A DNA stretch of 64,000 nucleotides from Nicotiana tabacum (GCF_000715075.1 NC_134085.1:135794060-135858059); one strand, 5' to 3'. Positions 45,610-57,267 are shown, counted from the stretch's first letter. Numbers and translations are program-made. Notes: a model not told the origin generated them from the sequence alone.

Positions 45610-47630
45610 ATGGTAGTACAGACTCAGTTGCCAATCGAGGTTGAGATAGCCGCATCGGTTCCATTTGAGGTAGAGGTAGCTCCACCTGCAACCACACCTG
45701 TTCCATTTGAAGTAGAAGTGGCCACACATTTCACAGTGACAATATCAACCACACCTCCTTTTGATTCAAAAGCAATACCCTGGGATTACGTTGTTGAAGC
45801 TATGCGGAAGGGAAAGACAAAGATGGAAGAATCTGATGTTGCACAAGGAATGATTAGGACCGGAAGAATATATACACCTGAACACTTGGGAGGACCAAGT
45901 AATGATGCCGCTACTAAGTAGCCTGTCATTGAAACAGGACCAGATGACCTTTGGAGGAAAGTACATGCGAGGGAATACTCCGTCATTGATCATCTGAACA
46001 AAACCCCTGCCTAGATCTCCATCCTGTCACTATTGCAAAATTTGGAGACACACAAGATTGATTTGATAAAGGTGTTGAATGAAGCTTACGTGCCTAACAA
46101 CATCACCTGCGGGGAAATGGCCAACATGGTAGGGCAAGTGCTAGAAAGTCATAAGATAACCTTCCACGAGGATGAACTACCGCCTGAAGGGTTGAATCAT
46201 AACCGAGCATTGCATATCATGGTACAATTTGATGATAAATTCATTGCCAGAGTCATGATCGATGGAGGTTCAAACCTCAACATTTGTCCGTTGGAGACTC
46301 TGAAAAGATTGGGCAATGGTTTTCATAAAATATGGGTAGGAAGCATGAATGTGAAAGCCTTTGATGGGTCTCAAAGGGACACGGTTGGGGAGATTAATCT
46401 TTGTTATGCAGATAGGGCCAACTTGGTTCGATATTGAATTCTAAGTTCTTGACATAACAGCTTCATACAATCTGCTATTGGGCCGACCCTGGATACATGT
46501 CGCTGGGGTTGTGGCTTCCACATTACACCAGGCTGTGAAGTTCAAATGGAACCATCAGGAGGTGATCATTCACGGAGATAGGAGTAACGCTATTTACACC
46601 ACTCAAACCATCCCAGTTATCGAGAACAGAAGAAGGCTAGGAGGGAAAACTTATCCACATCGAACATGTCAATGTCGTTGAGAAAGACAAACGGTAGAGT
46701 AACAAAATAGAAAGCATATTAGCATGGTCTGGTATGAACCCGACAAAGGGCTTGGGAAGAATCTCCAGGGCATTACCAAACCAATACAACTGAAACGTCA
46801 TAGTACTACCTTCGGTTTCGAATACCAGTACACATGGTAGGAGTACGATGATTGGTCGCCTCTATGGTGTGGACCTTATTACCTTCTCGAGCAGCCAGTG
46901 CCACATCTGGGTTAGACTTTTCACCAGGCTGATACAATATGGGGAACTACAGAAGAAGAAGCTCTAGCTGGGTTGAGGAATTTGTTCTTAGAGGACGATG
47001 ATATGGATTGCAGTACAATAATTGAGAAGGATGAGGAGGAGGAAGGCCTCACCATTCAGACTGCGGAGAAGGGAGTTGTTCTCAGGAACTGGACTGTCAC
47101 ACCATCTCGGGCCCACCGAGTCCCTGGGTAGCTTGGCAATCAGCTTAATTTTATTTCTATAGCCATGCTAGGCATCTAAGATATTTTCAGTAATTTTGTT
47201 TTAAAGACTCACTTGTTTCAAAATAATTGCTCGATTCATTGAGCCGTACTTGTTTTGGATGTTTTTAGTTTTAATCAATGCATTGGCATTTACTATTCAT
47301 TATTATCTTCCACAATTTTCTTTCTACAACGTTATTATTACTTTTTCTGATGAACCGGTGACTGTGACATGTAATGAGGCAACGCAATATAAGGATAGTG
47401 ACTCGGAGGAAGAAGATGAAATACCTGAGGAGGTTATCAGAGAAGTTGAGAACTTTGAGAATAAGCCTAAGTCCAACCTAGACGAAACTGAAGCAATAAA
47501 TTTGGGAGACGCCGAAACCGTTAAGGAGACTCGCATTATCATTCACTTATCACCGCCAGAGAAAGAGGAGTATGTCCGTTTCTTAAGGAATATGAGGATA
47601 TATTTGCATAGTCATATGATGACATGACCG
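45610..47630 (+). pseudogene. Tat/Ogre-type protease region with G-patch-like segment
   Basis: Starts with Val/Glu/Pro repeats, then PPFDSKAIPWDYVVEAM. TAG near 45,919. Protease active site VMIDGGSNLNICPLETL (46,254-46,304), with the usual DGGS kept, then a frame change to LLGRPWIHVAGVVASTLHQ (46,475-46,532). At 46,722-46,762 a SGMNPTKGLG segment corresponds to the G-patch that follows protease in this lineage. The rest is linker, including acidic SDSEEEDEIPEEV (47,398-47,437), leading to RT. Several stops. Confidence 0.8.
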
Positions 47631-48960
47631 GGCTGAGCACATCCATAGTGGCTCACAAGTTGCCCACCAATCCAATGTGTCCGCCAGTGAAGCAGAAACT
47701 CAGAAAATTCAAACTAGATATGAGCTTGAAAATCAAGGAGGAAGTTACTAAGCAGATCAAAGCCAAAGTCCACAGGATAGTTGAATACTCAATCTAGTTA
47801 GCCAACATTGTACCAGTTCCGAAGAAAGATGGGAAAGTCAGAGTATGTATCGACTATCAAGACTTAAATAGAGCAAGTTCCAAGGACAACTTTCCACTGC
47901 CAAATATACACATCCTGATCAACAATTGCGCCAAGCATGAGCTTCAATCCTTTGTAGATTGCTTCGTGGATTATCACCAGATCTGGATGGATGAAGAAGA
48001 CGCAGAGAAAATAGCTTTTATTACATCATGGGGGTGTACTGCTACAAGATGATGTCATTTGGTCTAAAGAACGCTGGGGCTACTTACATGAGAGCCATGA
48101 CAACTATCTTCCATGATATGATACACAAAGAAATAGAGGTGTATGTGGACGACGTCATTATCAAATCCAAGAGGGTCATAGATCACATAGCAGACTTAAG
48201 AAAGTTCTTTGACAAGTTAAGGAGGTACAACTTAAAATTGAACCCCGCAAAATATGCATTCGGGGTTTCCGCAGGAAAGTTATTGGGATTCATTGTCAGC
48301 CGTCGAGGGATCGAGCTGGACCCGTCCAAAGTTAAGGCTATTCAGGAGTTACCACCACCTAGGAGCAAAAAGGACGTGATGAGCTTCCTAGGACATCTCA
48401 ACTATATCAGTTGCTTCATAGCACAATCCACAGTTATATGCGAACCCATCTTCAAGATGTTGAGGAAAGATGTCGAAACAAGCTGGACCGAAGATTGTCA
48501 GAAAGCTTTTGACAAAATCAAGGAGTACTTGTCCACACCACTGGTCTTGGTCCCGCCAGAGCCAGGTAGACCTTTGCTACTCTACCTTGTAGTGTTAGAT
48601 GGAGCCTTCGGCTGCATTCTGGGGCAGCACGACAAGACAAGGAGAAACAAGCTATCTACTACTTGAGTAAGAAGTTCACACCTTACTAAGCACGATACTC
48701 TCTGTTGGAACGCACTTGGTGTGCTTTGACCTGGACAGCTCAGAAATTGAGGCATTACTTCTGTGCCTACACCACATACCTTATATCCAGGATGGACCCT
48801 CTAAAGTACATATTTCAGAAGCCCATGCCGACTGAGAAGTTAGCCAAGTGGTAGATACTGTTAAGTGAGTTCAATATCGTCTATGTAACTCAAAAGGCAG
48901 TCAAAGGACAAGCATTAGCAGACCATCTTGCTGAAAATCATGTGGGAGGAGAATACAAAC
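47631..48960 (+). pseudogene. Tat/Ogre-type reverse transcriptase and RNase H
   Basis: VPKKDGKVRVCIDYQDLN at about 47,816-47,868 after a TAG at 47,798, then YKMMSFGLKNAGATY and the catalytic YVDD (48,142-48,153, intact) in the frame 48,028-48,666. Thumb: FGVSAGKLLGFIVSRRGIEL, then LPPPRSKKDVMSFLGHLNYI. RNase H follows with the frame shifting near 48,600 (GAFGCILGQHD, then ARYSLLERT...TWTAQKLRHY). Ends about QALADHLAE at 48,910. Confidence 0.88.
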
Positions 48961-50756
48961 CCTTAAAAACGTATATTCCTGATGAAGAAGTGTCATTCGT
49001 AGGAGAGGACATTATTTAAGCTTACGACGATTGGAGAATGTTCTTTGATGGAGCTGCAAACTTCAAAAGATTGGCATCAGAGCCGTCTTGGTATCGAAAA
49101 CTAGCCAACATTACACGGTATCTACTAAACTCAGATTTCTCTGCACCAACAACATGACAGAGTATAAAGCTTGCATCATGGGGCTCAATCTGGCCATTGA
49201 CATTAATATTCAGGAGTTACTGGTAATCGGTGATTCAGATCTGCTTGTGTACTAGGTACAAGGAGAATGGGCCACCAAGAATTCCAAGATATTGCCATAT
49301 CTGCACCATGTACAGGAATTGAGAAAGAGGTTCACGAAGATACAGTTTCAGCATGTGCCCAAAATTCAGAACGAGTTTGCCGATGCATTGGCCACTTTGC
49401 CATCCATGATACAACATCCAGACAAGAATTTCATTGATCTCATCCTAGTGAGAATTCATAATCAGCCGGCATATAGTACCTATGTTGAAGAAGAAATAGA
49501 CGGGAAGCCTTAGTTTTACGATATCAAAGAATATTTGCCAAAAGGAGAATATCCGGAGCATGCGAACCATACTCAGAAACGCACACTTCGGAGGTTATCC
49601 AACAATTTCTTCCACATCGGATGAAACTTGTGCAGAAGGACCCCTGATTTGGGATTGCTAAGATGTGTCGACGCAAAAGAAGTTTCTAAGCTACTTGAGG
49701 AGATACATGCTGGGACATGTGGCCCGCATATGAATCGTTTTGTCTTGGCCAAAAAGATACATAGGGCCGATTATTTTTGGACGTCCATGGAGACAGATTG
49801 CGTCCAGTATGTTCGAAAATGCTACCAATGTCAAGTACATGTCGATATGATAAAAGTACTGCCAAATGAGCTCAATGCAACAAGCTCACCTTTGTCATTC
49901 GCCGCCTGGGGAATGGATGTCATCGGTCCGATTGAGCCCACTACTTCAAATGGGCACAGGTTTATTCTAGTGGCTATTGACTACTTCACAAAATAGGTAG
50001 AGGCCGCATCCTAGTAAATAAGAAAGTTGTGGCAGATTTTATCCGCGACCGGATTGTTTGCTGGTCTAGAGTTCCAAAATCAATCATCACTGACAATGCA
50101 TCCAATCTCAACAGTGATCTGATGAAGACCATGTGTGAGACTTTCAAAATCAAGCACAAGAAATCCATAGCATATAGACCTCAGATGAATGGAGTTGTAG
50201 AAGCCACCAATAAGAACATCAAGAAGATACTAAGGAAGATGGTAGAAAACCACAAACAATGGTACGAGAAGCTACCCTTTGCTTTTTTTTTTTGGGATAC
50301 CGCACTACAGTTCGCACATCAACCGAGGCAACTCCCTACATGCTAGTTTATGGTACCAAAGTTGTCATCCTAGTCGAGGTAGAGTTTCCTTCTTTAAGGA
50401 TCATACATGAAGCCGAACTCAGTGATGCAGAATGGATAAGGAGCCACTATGAGCAACTAGTCCTCATAGACGGAAAAAGAATGAACACAGTATGTCACGA
50501 TCAACTTTATCAGAACAAAATGTCCAGAGCCTTTAATAAAAAGGTCAGACCAAGACAATTCGCACCGGGGCAGCTGGTACTGAAGCGGATCTTCCCGCAT
50601 CAAAATGAAGCCAAAGGGAAATTCTCTCCCAACTAGCTAGGCCCCTACATGGTTCACCGGGTGTTAACAGGAGGAGCACTCATACTTCCAGAAATGGACG
50701 GAGAAATCTGGCCAAAACCAATCAATTCAGACGTAGTCAAGAGATACTATGTTTAG
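48961..50756 (+). pseudogene. Tat archaeal-type RNase H and integrase
   Basis: Second RNase H 49,030-49,400: MFFDGAANF, MTEYKACIMGLNLAI and IGDSDLLVY carry the Asp-Glu-Asp pattern; FADALATL ends it. Integrase: zinc segment EIHAGTCGPH...RKCYQCQV (49,700-49,840), all HHCC residues present; core GMDVIGPIEP, SIITDNASN and VVEATNKN give D-D-E. A TAG at 49,996 interrupts FTK/VEAAS. C-terminal FNKKVRPRQFAPGQLVLKR, then a stop at 50,635 and the last block KRYYV with TAG at 50,754-50,756. Inactive by stops, though the catalytic residues are mostly kept. Confidence 0.9.
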
Positions 50757-51589
50757 ACTGTTTACATTTCTTCATCTGATGTAATTGAACTACGCTTGAC
50801 CTAATTCTAGTTTAAGAAGGGATACGTAGGCAGCCATGTGAGTTCGGTCATATCATAATAAAATTTTTATTTCCACCAGAACCTTAAACTGGGGCAGAAA
50901 ATTCCGGAGCAAGTCCAACCGACGTCATCGCATGCCAGAGAGTCAGAAATTGGTTAAGAAACTGGGGCATAATTTTGAGAAAGATTCTCAATATTCCGAA
51001 AAAGGTTCAACGAGTTTCGTCACTTGCAAACGGTCGAAGAATCATCTAACAAACTGGGGAAGAATTTTGAGGAGGACCCTCAAAATTCTAACATAAGAAA
51101 GTTGTAATGTCTCTGAAATGTGTTACAGTCACTAAGTTCATCTAAAATTACTTGATATTTCACTATGTTTTCTAAAATAACGCTATTTTCATCAACAATT
51201 GCATATTTTTGAAAACTCTATTTCTGTAATAGTCAGGTGTTACCGAAAGGAAACTCAAACAAGGCCTCCAAAACGGAGCAAAGCCAGTCGACGAAGGCAC
51301 GAACCGACCTCCCCTTACAAAACTTACAATTTTTCTTTGAGCGCAGGCACATCTGACGTAACAATAGCATTCACAAATATATACACGAAGCAAAATCACT
51401 ATCAATCGGGCCACCAAACACCGAATATATCTCTAACTAAGAAATATTCTACTTTGCAACCTGTTCTTTGCATGGGACTAAGCACTGTCCGCATCTTGTA
51501 TTAAGCTCTGCCTCCATCTTGCATAAGGCTAAGCTCTGCCTCCATATTTGCATAAGGCTAAGCATTACCTTCTATTTGCATGGGACTAA
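50757..51589 (+). other. 3' UTR of F2 with three purine blocks and tandem tail
   Basis: AAACTGGGG occurs at about 50,887, 50,961 and 51,052, each followed by an AATTTTGAG- or AAATTCCGG-like string, as expected near an Ogre-type polypurine tract. From 51,468 a 28-36 bp tandem unit starts (GCATAAGGCTAAGCTCTGCC) and runs into solo LTR G; it resumes at 53,673. No gene. Confidence 0.6.
51468..51589 (+). repeat. Tandem repeat tail of F2 (left part)
   Basis: Four degenerate units of TTGCATAAGGCTAAGCTCTG / TGCATGGGACTAAGCACTG. The same unit continues at 53,673-53,710 (AGCCCTGTCCTGAATCTTGC), showing that G is inserted in the array. Confidence 0.8.
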
Positions 51590-53672
51590 TGTCACACCTC
51601 CTTTTTACTGCCCTCGGAATGGGCATAAGAGAGTTTTTTCCAATTTAAGTGACAATCGAAACGGGATTTATTTATTTATTCAGAGTCGCCACTTGGGATA
51701 ATTTATGGTGTCCCAAGTCACCGATTTAGAATCCCGAATCGAAGAAAGTTTGACTCTGTTTTATAGTCCGCGAACACAGAAATCCGGGTAAGGAATTCTG
51801 TTAACCCGGGAGAAGGCGTAAGGTATTCCCGGGTTCCGTGGTTTTAGCACGGTCGCTCAATTGTTATTATTGGCCTAAATATCTGATTTTAAAATATTTT
51901 AAACCTATGTGCATTTTTAACTTCAAAACCGCTTTTATTTATTTAAAGAATTTATTCAAGATTATTTAAAACACATCACAAGCCACGCTACATGAAATGC
52001 ACCCGTGATTCACGACACGTTATATTTAACCTTGTCGAAAATTAGAACCGGGTCACATGAAATGCACCCCGGATTTTAATAGCCATGATAATTATATAAT
52101 TAACGCGCCTAAAGCAAACTACGAAGTTCATTTTTAATATCTATATTATAATATTCGTGAGGGTCATAGATGATCTAATTATGTATGGCACACCTCAATC
52201 CTTTGTGCAATTTACATATGTATGTAGCGTCTATCTTATGACTAAAAGTTCGTAGAAGTGGAATTGATATTGATATATGTGCAGAAAAGGCAACATGAAT
52301 CTGTTAATATTCTATATGGAAGAAAACGTTAAAAATAAACTACTTATGACCAAGATGTATTCGGTCAATTGCTACATAAACAGAGATCTTCATTATTATA
52401 GTAACAAACAAAAATGATTAAATATTTACCAAAGATAAACATTAAACATGACGTAAACGAGCAAAAGATTAAATTATTTAAAACTAATAACATGATCATT
52501 AATAATGTGATATTTTATTCAACTCAAAATCACTCAACAAAGACATCAACATAGTGTTTTAACAAAAAAAAGTAGTAGAGTGCAAAAATAACCTTTAGCA
52601 AGAAGGGTCTGAAATCGATTTGCTCAAAACCAAAAGCTGACCAAGACCGTAACTCCAGAATCTCGACTCTGTGAGAACTTGGTGTTTTTTTACAGTTAAC
52701 AGAGTAATAGAGCCGGTGCAGAAGGGTGACGGAGGTTGAATCTCGCCGGACTCCGGTCTCTAGATGCCGGCCACTTTCCGTTACTGATTGTAACTGAGAT
52801 AAGGGTGGGTTAGGGACTATGGCAACTAAGTAAGAATTCCTGGATTCACATTCTTTTTGGCAAAGTTTCCAGATTTGATTAAAAGCAAAAAAAAGGAAAT
52901 AAAGTTTGACTATACTATTAACTTGTTAAAAACAAAATCTACTCAAACACTCATCTCCATCTCGTTTCTAAACCCATCTCCTAATCTTCTCTGTTGCGTT
53001 TTCTTCGCCGTTTTCCATCCCCTAATTCTTTCGTCCCTTTTCTATGAGTTTGTGCATTCCCTTTTTGATTTTGTTTGTTTTGTGTGTGCAGGTTTTTGGC
53101 TGAAGACCTCTAGGGGGGTGCACTTCAGTCGAAGAGTAAATTCCAAGGGTGAAAAATGATCGTCTCCCCAAGTATCAATATTTGCTTTTTTTCTTTTGGT
53201 ATTGGACCTCCGCCGTTCTACCTTAGAGTCTAGGTCTTAGGTCTTTCTTTTTATTTGGTTAAGAAGAGTCTAGAAGGTCTTCTAGATTAGCTTAATGGGT
53301 ATTGGATATTGAGCTTGAGATTATGGGATAAAAAATTAGTTTAATTTGGCTACAAGCAAAATTAAATTAGTCCAAAAACTTAATTTTATTCCCTCCTCCT
53401 TTTTTGTATGTAAAAATAATATAGCAAACAAGATAACTATTAAAAATACTACTAAATCTTACTTATTTTTAAAACAAACCTATTTTTGGTATTTTTTCAA
53501 GATTAAAAATGACTACAAAACCTTAATGAAACTATTTTTTATAATTTTCGTTTTTTGTGAGAAAATAAAGTAAAATGGTCAAAACCAATTAAAATAGTGA
53601 TATTAGGCCTAAACTAAATATTTTATGCGAAAATATAAAAAATCTTGGGGAGGATCAAAAATCACATGTGTA
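51590..53672 (+). mobile_element. Solo LTR G (2,083 bp)
   Basis: Starts TGTCACACCTCC, ends ATCACATGTGTA (final CA now TA). Flanks ACTAA (51,585-51,589) and GCTAA (53,673-53,677) are a 5-bp target duplication with one transition. I know this LTR start, with CGCCACTTGGGA and GGTGTCCCAAGTCACC, from Tat/Ogre-like elements of Solanaceae. No internal domain. The 100-codon frame at 52,857-53,159 is inside the LTR and has no recognisable features. Confidence 0.85.
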
Positions 53673-53714
53673 GCTAAGCCCTGTCCTGAATCTTGCATGA
53701 GGCTAAGCTTACAA

Positions 53715-55040
53715 TTTGCTATGTTTGAGTGATAAAATCGTGTGTTTAATGTTATTTACTTCTATTTTACAGGTTGTATATGATTTAGAGGTAATGGTGA
53801 AGAAACCAAGTAAAAACAAGTCAAAAAGGAGCTAAAATGGACAATGAGAAACTGCCCAGTGGTTTACTCTTCGTGAACGCGAAGGTACGACGCGAATGCG
53901 AAGAAGCAGGCAGCTAGACCTTCGCGAATGCGATGAACCAAAACCTGAACATTCGCGAACGCAAAGGACCAAACGCGAACGCGATGCCTGAGGAAAGCAA
54001 ACCTTCGTGAACACGAAGGTGTGATCGCGAACGCGATGAAGAAACTAGGCGTGAAAACTGGGCAGTTCTGAAATTTCACATTTTTGACCCCAAACCCTTT
54101 AATACCCAAATCAGCTCATTTGTAAGGGATCTTTGGCATATCTTTGGCTTATTTTCAGTTCCAAGAGACTATAGAGAACAAGTCTTGAAGCTAGGGTTTG
54201 CACACACACTTGGGTTTTGAAGATTTCAAGCTTGTGGTTAAGGATTTCTTACCCATTTATGTTTATTTCTTCATTTTCTTGCTTTGTATTGAATATTTAA
54301 GTATGTAGTATTTATTTCCAACACTTGAATCTTGTTTATGGAAATATTCTTAGTTAAAGTGTGGACTAAATACCTTGTTGTGCTTATGTATTGAATGATT
54401 TTTATTCTTTTATGAAGTGAGTTATTGTTTCTTTAATTATTCTTGTTCTTTAATGTTTCCAAAGGGATTAGCTAACCCTAGTACTCTCTCATTAACTCCG
54501 AATTAATTTTGGAAAAGATAATTTGGGGTTGGGAAAGATTAATTAACAAGAACTTGAGGTTTTCACCCTCATTTTTATAGATTCTACCTAGGGATAGGAT
54601 TGAACTACTTGTAGCTATTCCGGGTGTGCTTAATCTCTTAATTGTTTTAGGATAATTCAATTAGGAAGTCTTGTTAGTCTTTGGAAGAAGCTAATTAAGA
54701 ATTATTATCTGTGGCTAATTAACATAAACTCGCTCATATTTGTAAAATTGTGAAATACATTGGATAGTTACTTGGGTGTAATTCCCGATGCATCCATACT
54801 TGTAGCCATTGATCATTTTACTTGGTTTCTAGGTTAGTTTACATTTCCGCATTTAGATATAAAATATTTTCAAAAACTAATTCTAAGTGTTTGTCATTGC
54901 ATAACAAGTGATAATTCTCGTACATTCCTAATCACCTACATATTATTCTCTGTGGGATTCGACCCCGACTCATAGTTGGATAAATTATATTGCATGCGAC
55001 CTTGTCCATTTAATTTTTAGTAGTGGATTTGGACGTCATC
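53715..55040 (+). repeat. 5' LTR of element E, 5'-truncated
   Basis: Matches 60,975-62,274 throughout (TTTGCTATGTTTGAG... to ...AGTAGTGGATTTGGA). Lacks the TGATAAGTTGG tip. Contains the TTCGCGAACGCGAAGG dyad array. LTR end taken at the ...GTCATCA before the primer site; a few bases uncertain. Confidence 0.88.
53871..54040 (+). repeat. Dyad-word array, left LTR of E (TTCGCGAACGCGAAGG family)
   Basis: Pairs at 53,871/53,890, 53,954/53,974 and 54,006/54,026 (19, 20 and 20 bp), plus a single word at 53,932. Words are CGCGAACGCGAAG, CGCGAATGCGAAG or CG-to-TG variants. Confidence 0.87.
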
Positions 55041-55045
55041 AAAAG

Positions 55046-55065
55046 TGGCGCCATTGCCGGGGAAC
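55046..55065 (+). other. tRNA-Asp primer binding site of E
   Basis: TGGCGCCATTGCCGGGGAAC; one internal difference from the sequence usual in Athila-type elements. Confidence 0.9.
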
Positions 55066-55205
55066 AATTTGCCATAATTTAGGTTGTTTGAGAAATAAGC
55101 GTAAGTGCTTTTGTTCAAACTTGTGAGTATTTATGTAATTATTTTTCTTACCTTGGTATAATTTTCTTGTTTGTTTCTTGTTTATATTTTTTTTATTTTT
55201 AAAAA

Positions 55206-55526
55206 ATGGCATCATCTAATGAAAATTAGCCGGATGGTAGTTGTTTATATTTTGATGACCCTTGTCCTTATTGTGAAGGACCACACTCGTGGCAAAATTG
55301 TTTAAATTCTCCCGAGGGTGGATTGTGCGCACAATCTCAAACCCATGAGTGGAGTATTTGTGATAAGTGTGGTTTTCAAAATGGTCATTGGGATGATTGT
55401 GCTTATTTGTCCTTCCCTTCCCCAAGTCTCTGCTATGATGATTCTACTTTTTGTGATGAAAATTATAGGTTAAGGAAGTGGAAGAAGTTGAGCATGGCCG
55501 AAATGGAGAGTTCAAGCTCATGTTAG
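55206..55526 (+). pseudogene. Gag-like ORF of E with two Cys-His knuckles
   Basis: ATG at 55,206 with TAG as codon 8. The frame then runs open to 55,526 and contains CPYCEGPHSWQNC (CX2CX3HX4C) and CDKCGFQNGHWDDC (CX2CX5HX3C), two knuckle-like modules about 33 residues apart. They resemble retroviral-type zinc knuckles but with altered spacing. The frame continues, by a one-base shift near 55,478, into the coiled-coil ORF. I do not recognise the protein as a whole; a Gag-like nucleic-acid-binding role is inference. Confidence 0.55.
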
Positions 55527-56029
55527 AATGCCAACTTGAAGGAGGAAATAAAGAGCAAAGTGCCTTGGAGGAGCTTTTGGAAAATATTCTTCAAAATAAC
55601 TTGGCACTTGAAAGGTTGCACTCACAAATGGGAGAAATACTTGAAGCTTTAGAGGTCCAAAAAACCTCGGAAGTTAATGATAGCCAAGAATATCTCTTCG
55701 ATGTGGAAGCCGAAAATCCTCCCTTGGCACTTGATCAAAACAAAGAAGAACTCTCAAATGCTCAAAATGAGAAGATGATGCTCATGTTGGAGACCATTCT
55801 TGAAAATGAGGAGAAGCACAACTTTGCACTCGAGGACTTGAAACAAGGCTTGGCTCACAATGATGAACATATCCACACTTTGGAAGAGCAAATAAAAATA
55901 TTGGTTGAGGCTTACTACGACCACCAACTTGAAAGTGTGGAAGGAAGTCAACAAGAGTCTGATTTCGAGGAAGAAAGTGAGCTATACTTTGAGGAATCAA
56001 GATTGAACATCTGCCAACCGACTCCATGA
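55478..56029 (+). CDS. Coiled-coil acidic protein of E
   Basis: 183 codons, Leu/Glu/Gln-rich with repeated helix motifs: ALEELLENILQNNLALERLH, MGEILEALEV, MLMLETILENEEKHNFALED, HIHTLEEQIKILVEAYY, then an acidic tail ESDFEEESELYFEES. Two similar halves (55,560-55,660 and 55,770-55,900) suggest an internal duplication. No known domain. The stop overlaps the next ATG (ATGA at 56,026-56,029). The ATG at 55,478 is inside the upstream knuckle frame, so the two were probably one frame. May be a degenerate Gag. Confidence 0.5.
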   Translation: MEEVEHGRNGEFKLMLECQLEGGNKEQSALEELLENILQNNLALERLHSQMGEILEALEVQKTSEVNDSQEYLFDVEAENPPLALDQNKEELSNAQNEKMMLMLETILENEEKHNFALEDLKQGLAHNDEHIHTLEEQIKILVEAYYDHQLESVEGSQQESDFEEESELYFEESRLNICQPTP

Positions 56030-56574
56030 GTGTTAATGATGCCGAGAAAAATATGGAATTAGAGTCATCCGGTGTAAATGAAAATTCGGTTGAAATTGAC
56101 TCTAGTTCGGGGGAAAAAGAGAATGTCAAAATCCGGAAAAAATTGCAAGTTGGAGGTTTGAAGTCACATTCCAAGCATTTTTCAACATTGGAATTGTGTG
56201 GTGATATGGAAGTTGAACTACACGAATCAAAGAAGGAGTGTGAGGAGGAAAATCTCATAACATACATCCTACAATTTGAGGGAACAAGAAAGCAAAATGA
56301 CATTCCTCACATGAGATCCAAGAAGTGCAAAATAAAGAATTTAAGGCTTGGCTTGATCATCAATTTACCACCCCCATCGCTCGTGGTCACAAGCTTGATT
56401 CCAAGTTGGGTGCCCAATTCATATCGTCCAAGTGGCAAGAAAAGTGGTAAAGTTATTTTGCGTCGTGCCACCACGTTAAATGCGGCACTTAGTGGGAGGC
56501 AATCTATTATTTTTCAAAAAATTTCGTCATTTTTAAAATTTTCTTTTTTAGAATACTTAGAATATTATTTGTAA
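56026..56574 (+). CDS. Unrecognised basic protein of E
   Basis: 182 codons from an ATG overlapping the previous stop. N-terminal half Glu/Ser-rich, middle Lys-rich (KKCKIKNLRLG), then IPSWVPNSYRPSGKKSGKVI. The stretch around 56,458-56,510 (RRATTLNAALSGRQ) matches, at DNA level, the sequence just after the pol stop of element A (4,790-4,745). So in E, the block between primer site and this point replaces gag-pol, and the junction with the ancestral sequence falls near 56,460. No function assigned. Confidence 0.45.
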   Translation: MSVNDAEKNMELESSGVNENSVEIDSSSGEKENVKIRKKLQVGGLKSHSKHFSTLELCGDMEVELHESKKECEEENLITYILQFEGTRKQNDIPHMRSKKCKIKNLRLGLIINLPPPSLVVTSLIPSWVPNSYRPSGKKSGKVILRRATTLNAALSGRQSIIFQKISSFLKFSFLEYLEYYL

Positions 56575-56687
56575 CTAATCTGCTAAGTTTTAGATTTTTT
56601 GGAGTTGATTTGAGCAGCTCGGAGTGGCCCGGAGAGCCAAAACCAGTAGCTGCCAGAACTGTTGAAGTGCAGAAAAACATTGCTCTT

Positions 56688-56815
56688 CGCGTTCGCGAGT
56701 AACCCTTGCGTTCGCGTAGGTTTAGAAAAATTTAACCCTTCGCATTCGCGTTCGTGTTCGCGGCCACTAGCAGTGTTTACCCTTCGCGTAGGCGACACAT
56801 CCCTCGCCAACGCGT
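56688..56815 (+). repeat. Internal dyad array 1 of E (reverse-orientation words)
   Basis: GCGTTCGCGA at 56,689 and GCGTTCGCGT at 56,708 (19 bp), then TTCGCATTCGCGTTCGTGTTCG (56,739 on, shown in part) and CTTCGCGTAGGCG near 56,782. Words are in the opposite orientation to those of the LTR. Confidence 0.8.
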
Positions 56816-57267
56816 AGGGACGGGTAAGTGTAAATACAAATTACCTACTTGAAATGAGAAAATTCACCCCTTTTGCTCAAACAACAATCCCCTCTACTCC
56901 TTAAGCCCCAAAATCAATTCATCTTCAAGTTTCTTGCAATTTTTCATCTCCATTCTCAAGGTATGTGATTTCTTCGCTTCCCTCTTAAATCTTTCTTCTC
57001 TTTCTTGGTGTGAAACAATGTAAGAACATCTATGGTTGATTGGTGCTTAGGGTTCAAAAATTTTGTGATCTTAAATGTCAAATTTGTGTGTGAAATTTGT
57101 TATTCTTGCTGGGTGAGGTTGGCTGAGTGTGAGTGTTTGTTTTTGAAGAAAAAATGGGGCAAGATTTGTTCTTAGATTGTCAGTAATTGAACAAAGAAAA
57201 GAGGGTACCCCAACTGTTTTAAAAAATGCCTGAAAGAAAACTAGGTCTGGGCGAAGAAGATGACATT

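Larger units (their letters stand above)
40178..53714 (+). mobile_element. Element F2: Tat/Ogre-like Ty3/gypsy element (3' LTR not seen), carrying solo LTR G
   Basis: LTR from TGTTGATACCC at 40,178, gag from about 44,163, protease with G-patch-like segment, RT-RNase H, a second archaeal-type RNase H, integrase to 50,756, 3' UTR with AAACTGGGG purine blocks and a tandem tail. The second RNase H before integrase is diagnostic of the Tat lineage. The 3' LTR is missing: after the tail comes the truncated LTR of element E. Confidence 0.8.

Noticed and set aside
52857..53159. 100-codon frame with a hydrophobic middle
   Set aside because: Inside solo LTR G and without similarity that I recognise; hydrophobicity follows from T-rich DNA.
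55754..56303. Minus-strand frames of 66 and 173 codons
   Set aside because: Antisense to the coiled-coil block of element E; Glu/Lys-rich coding gives Phe/Leu/Ser-rich frames on the other strand.
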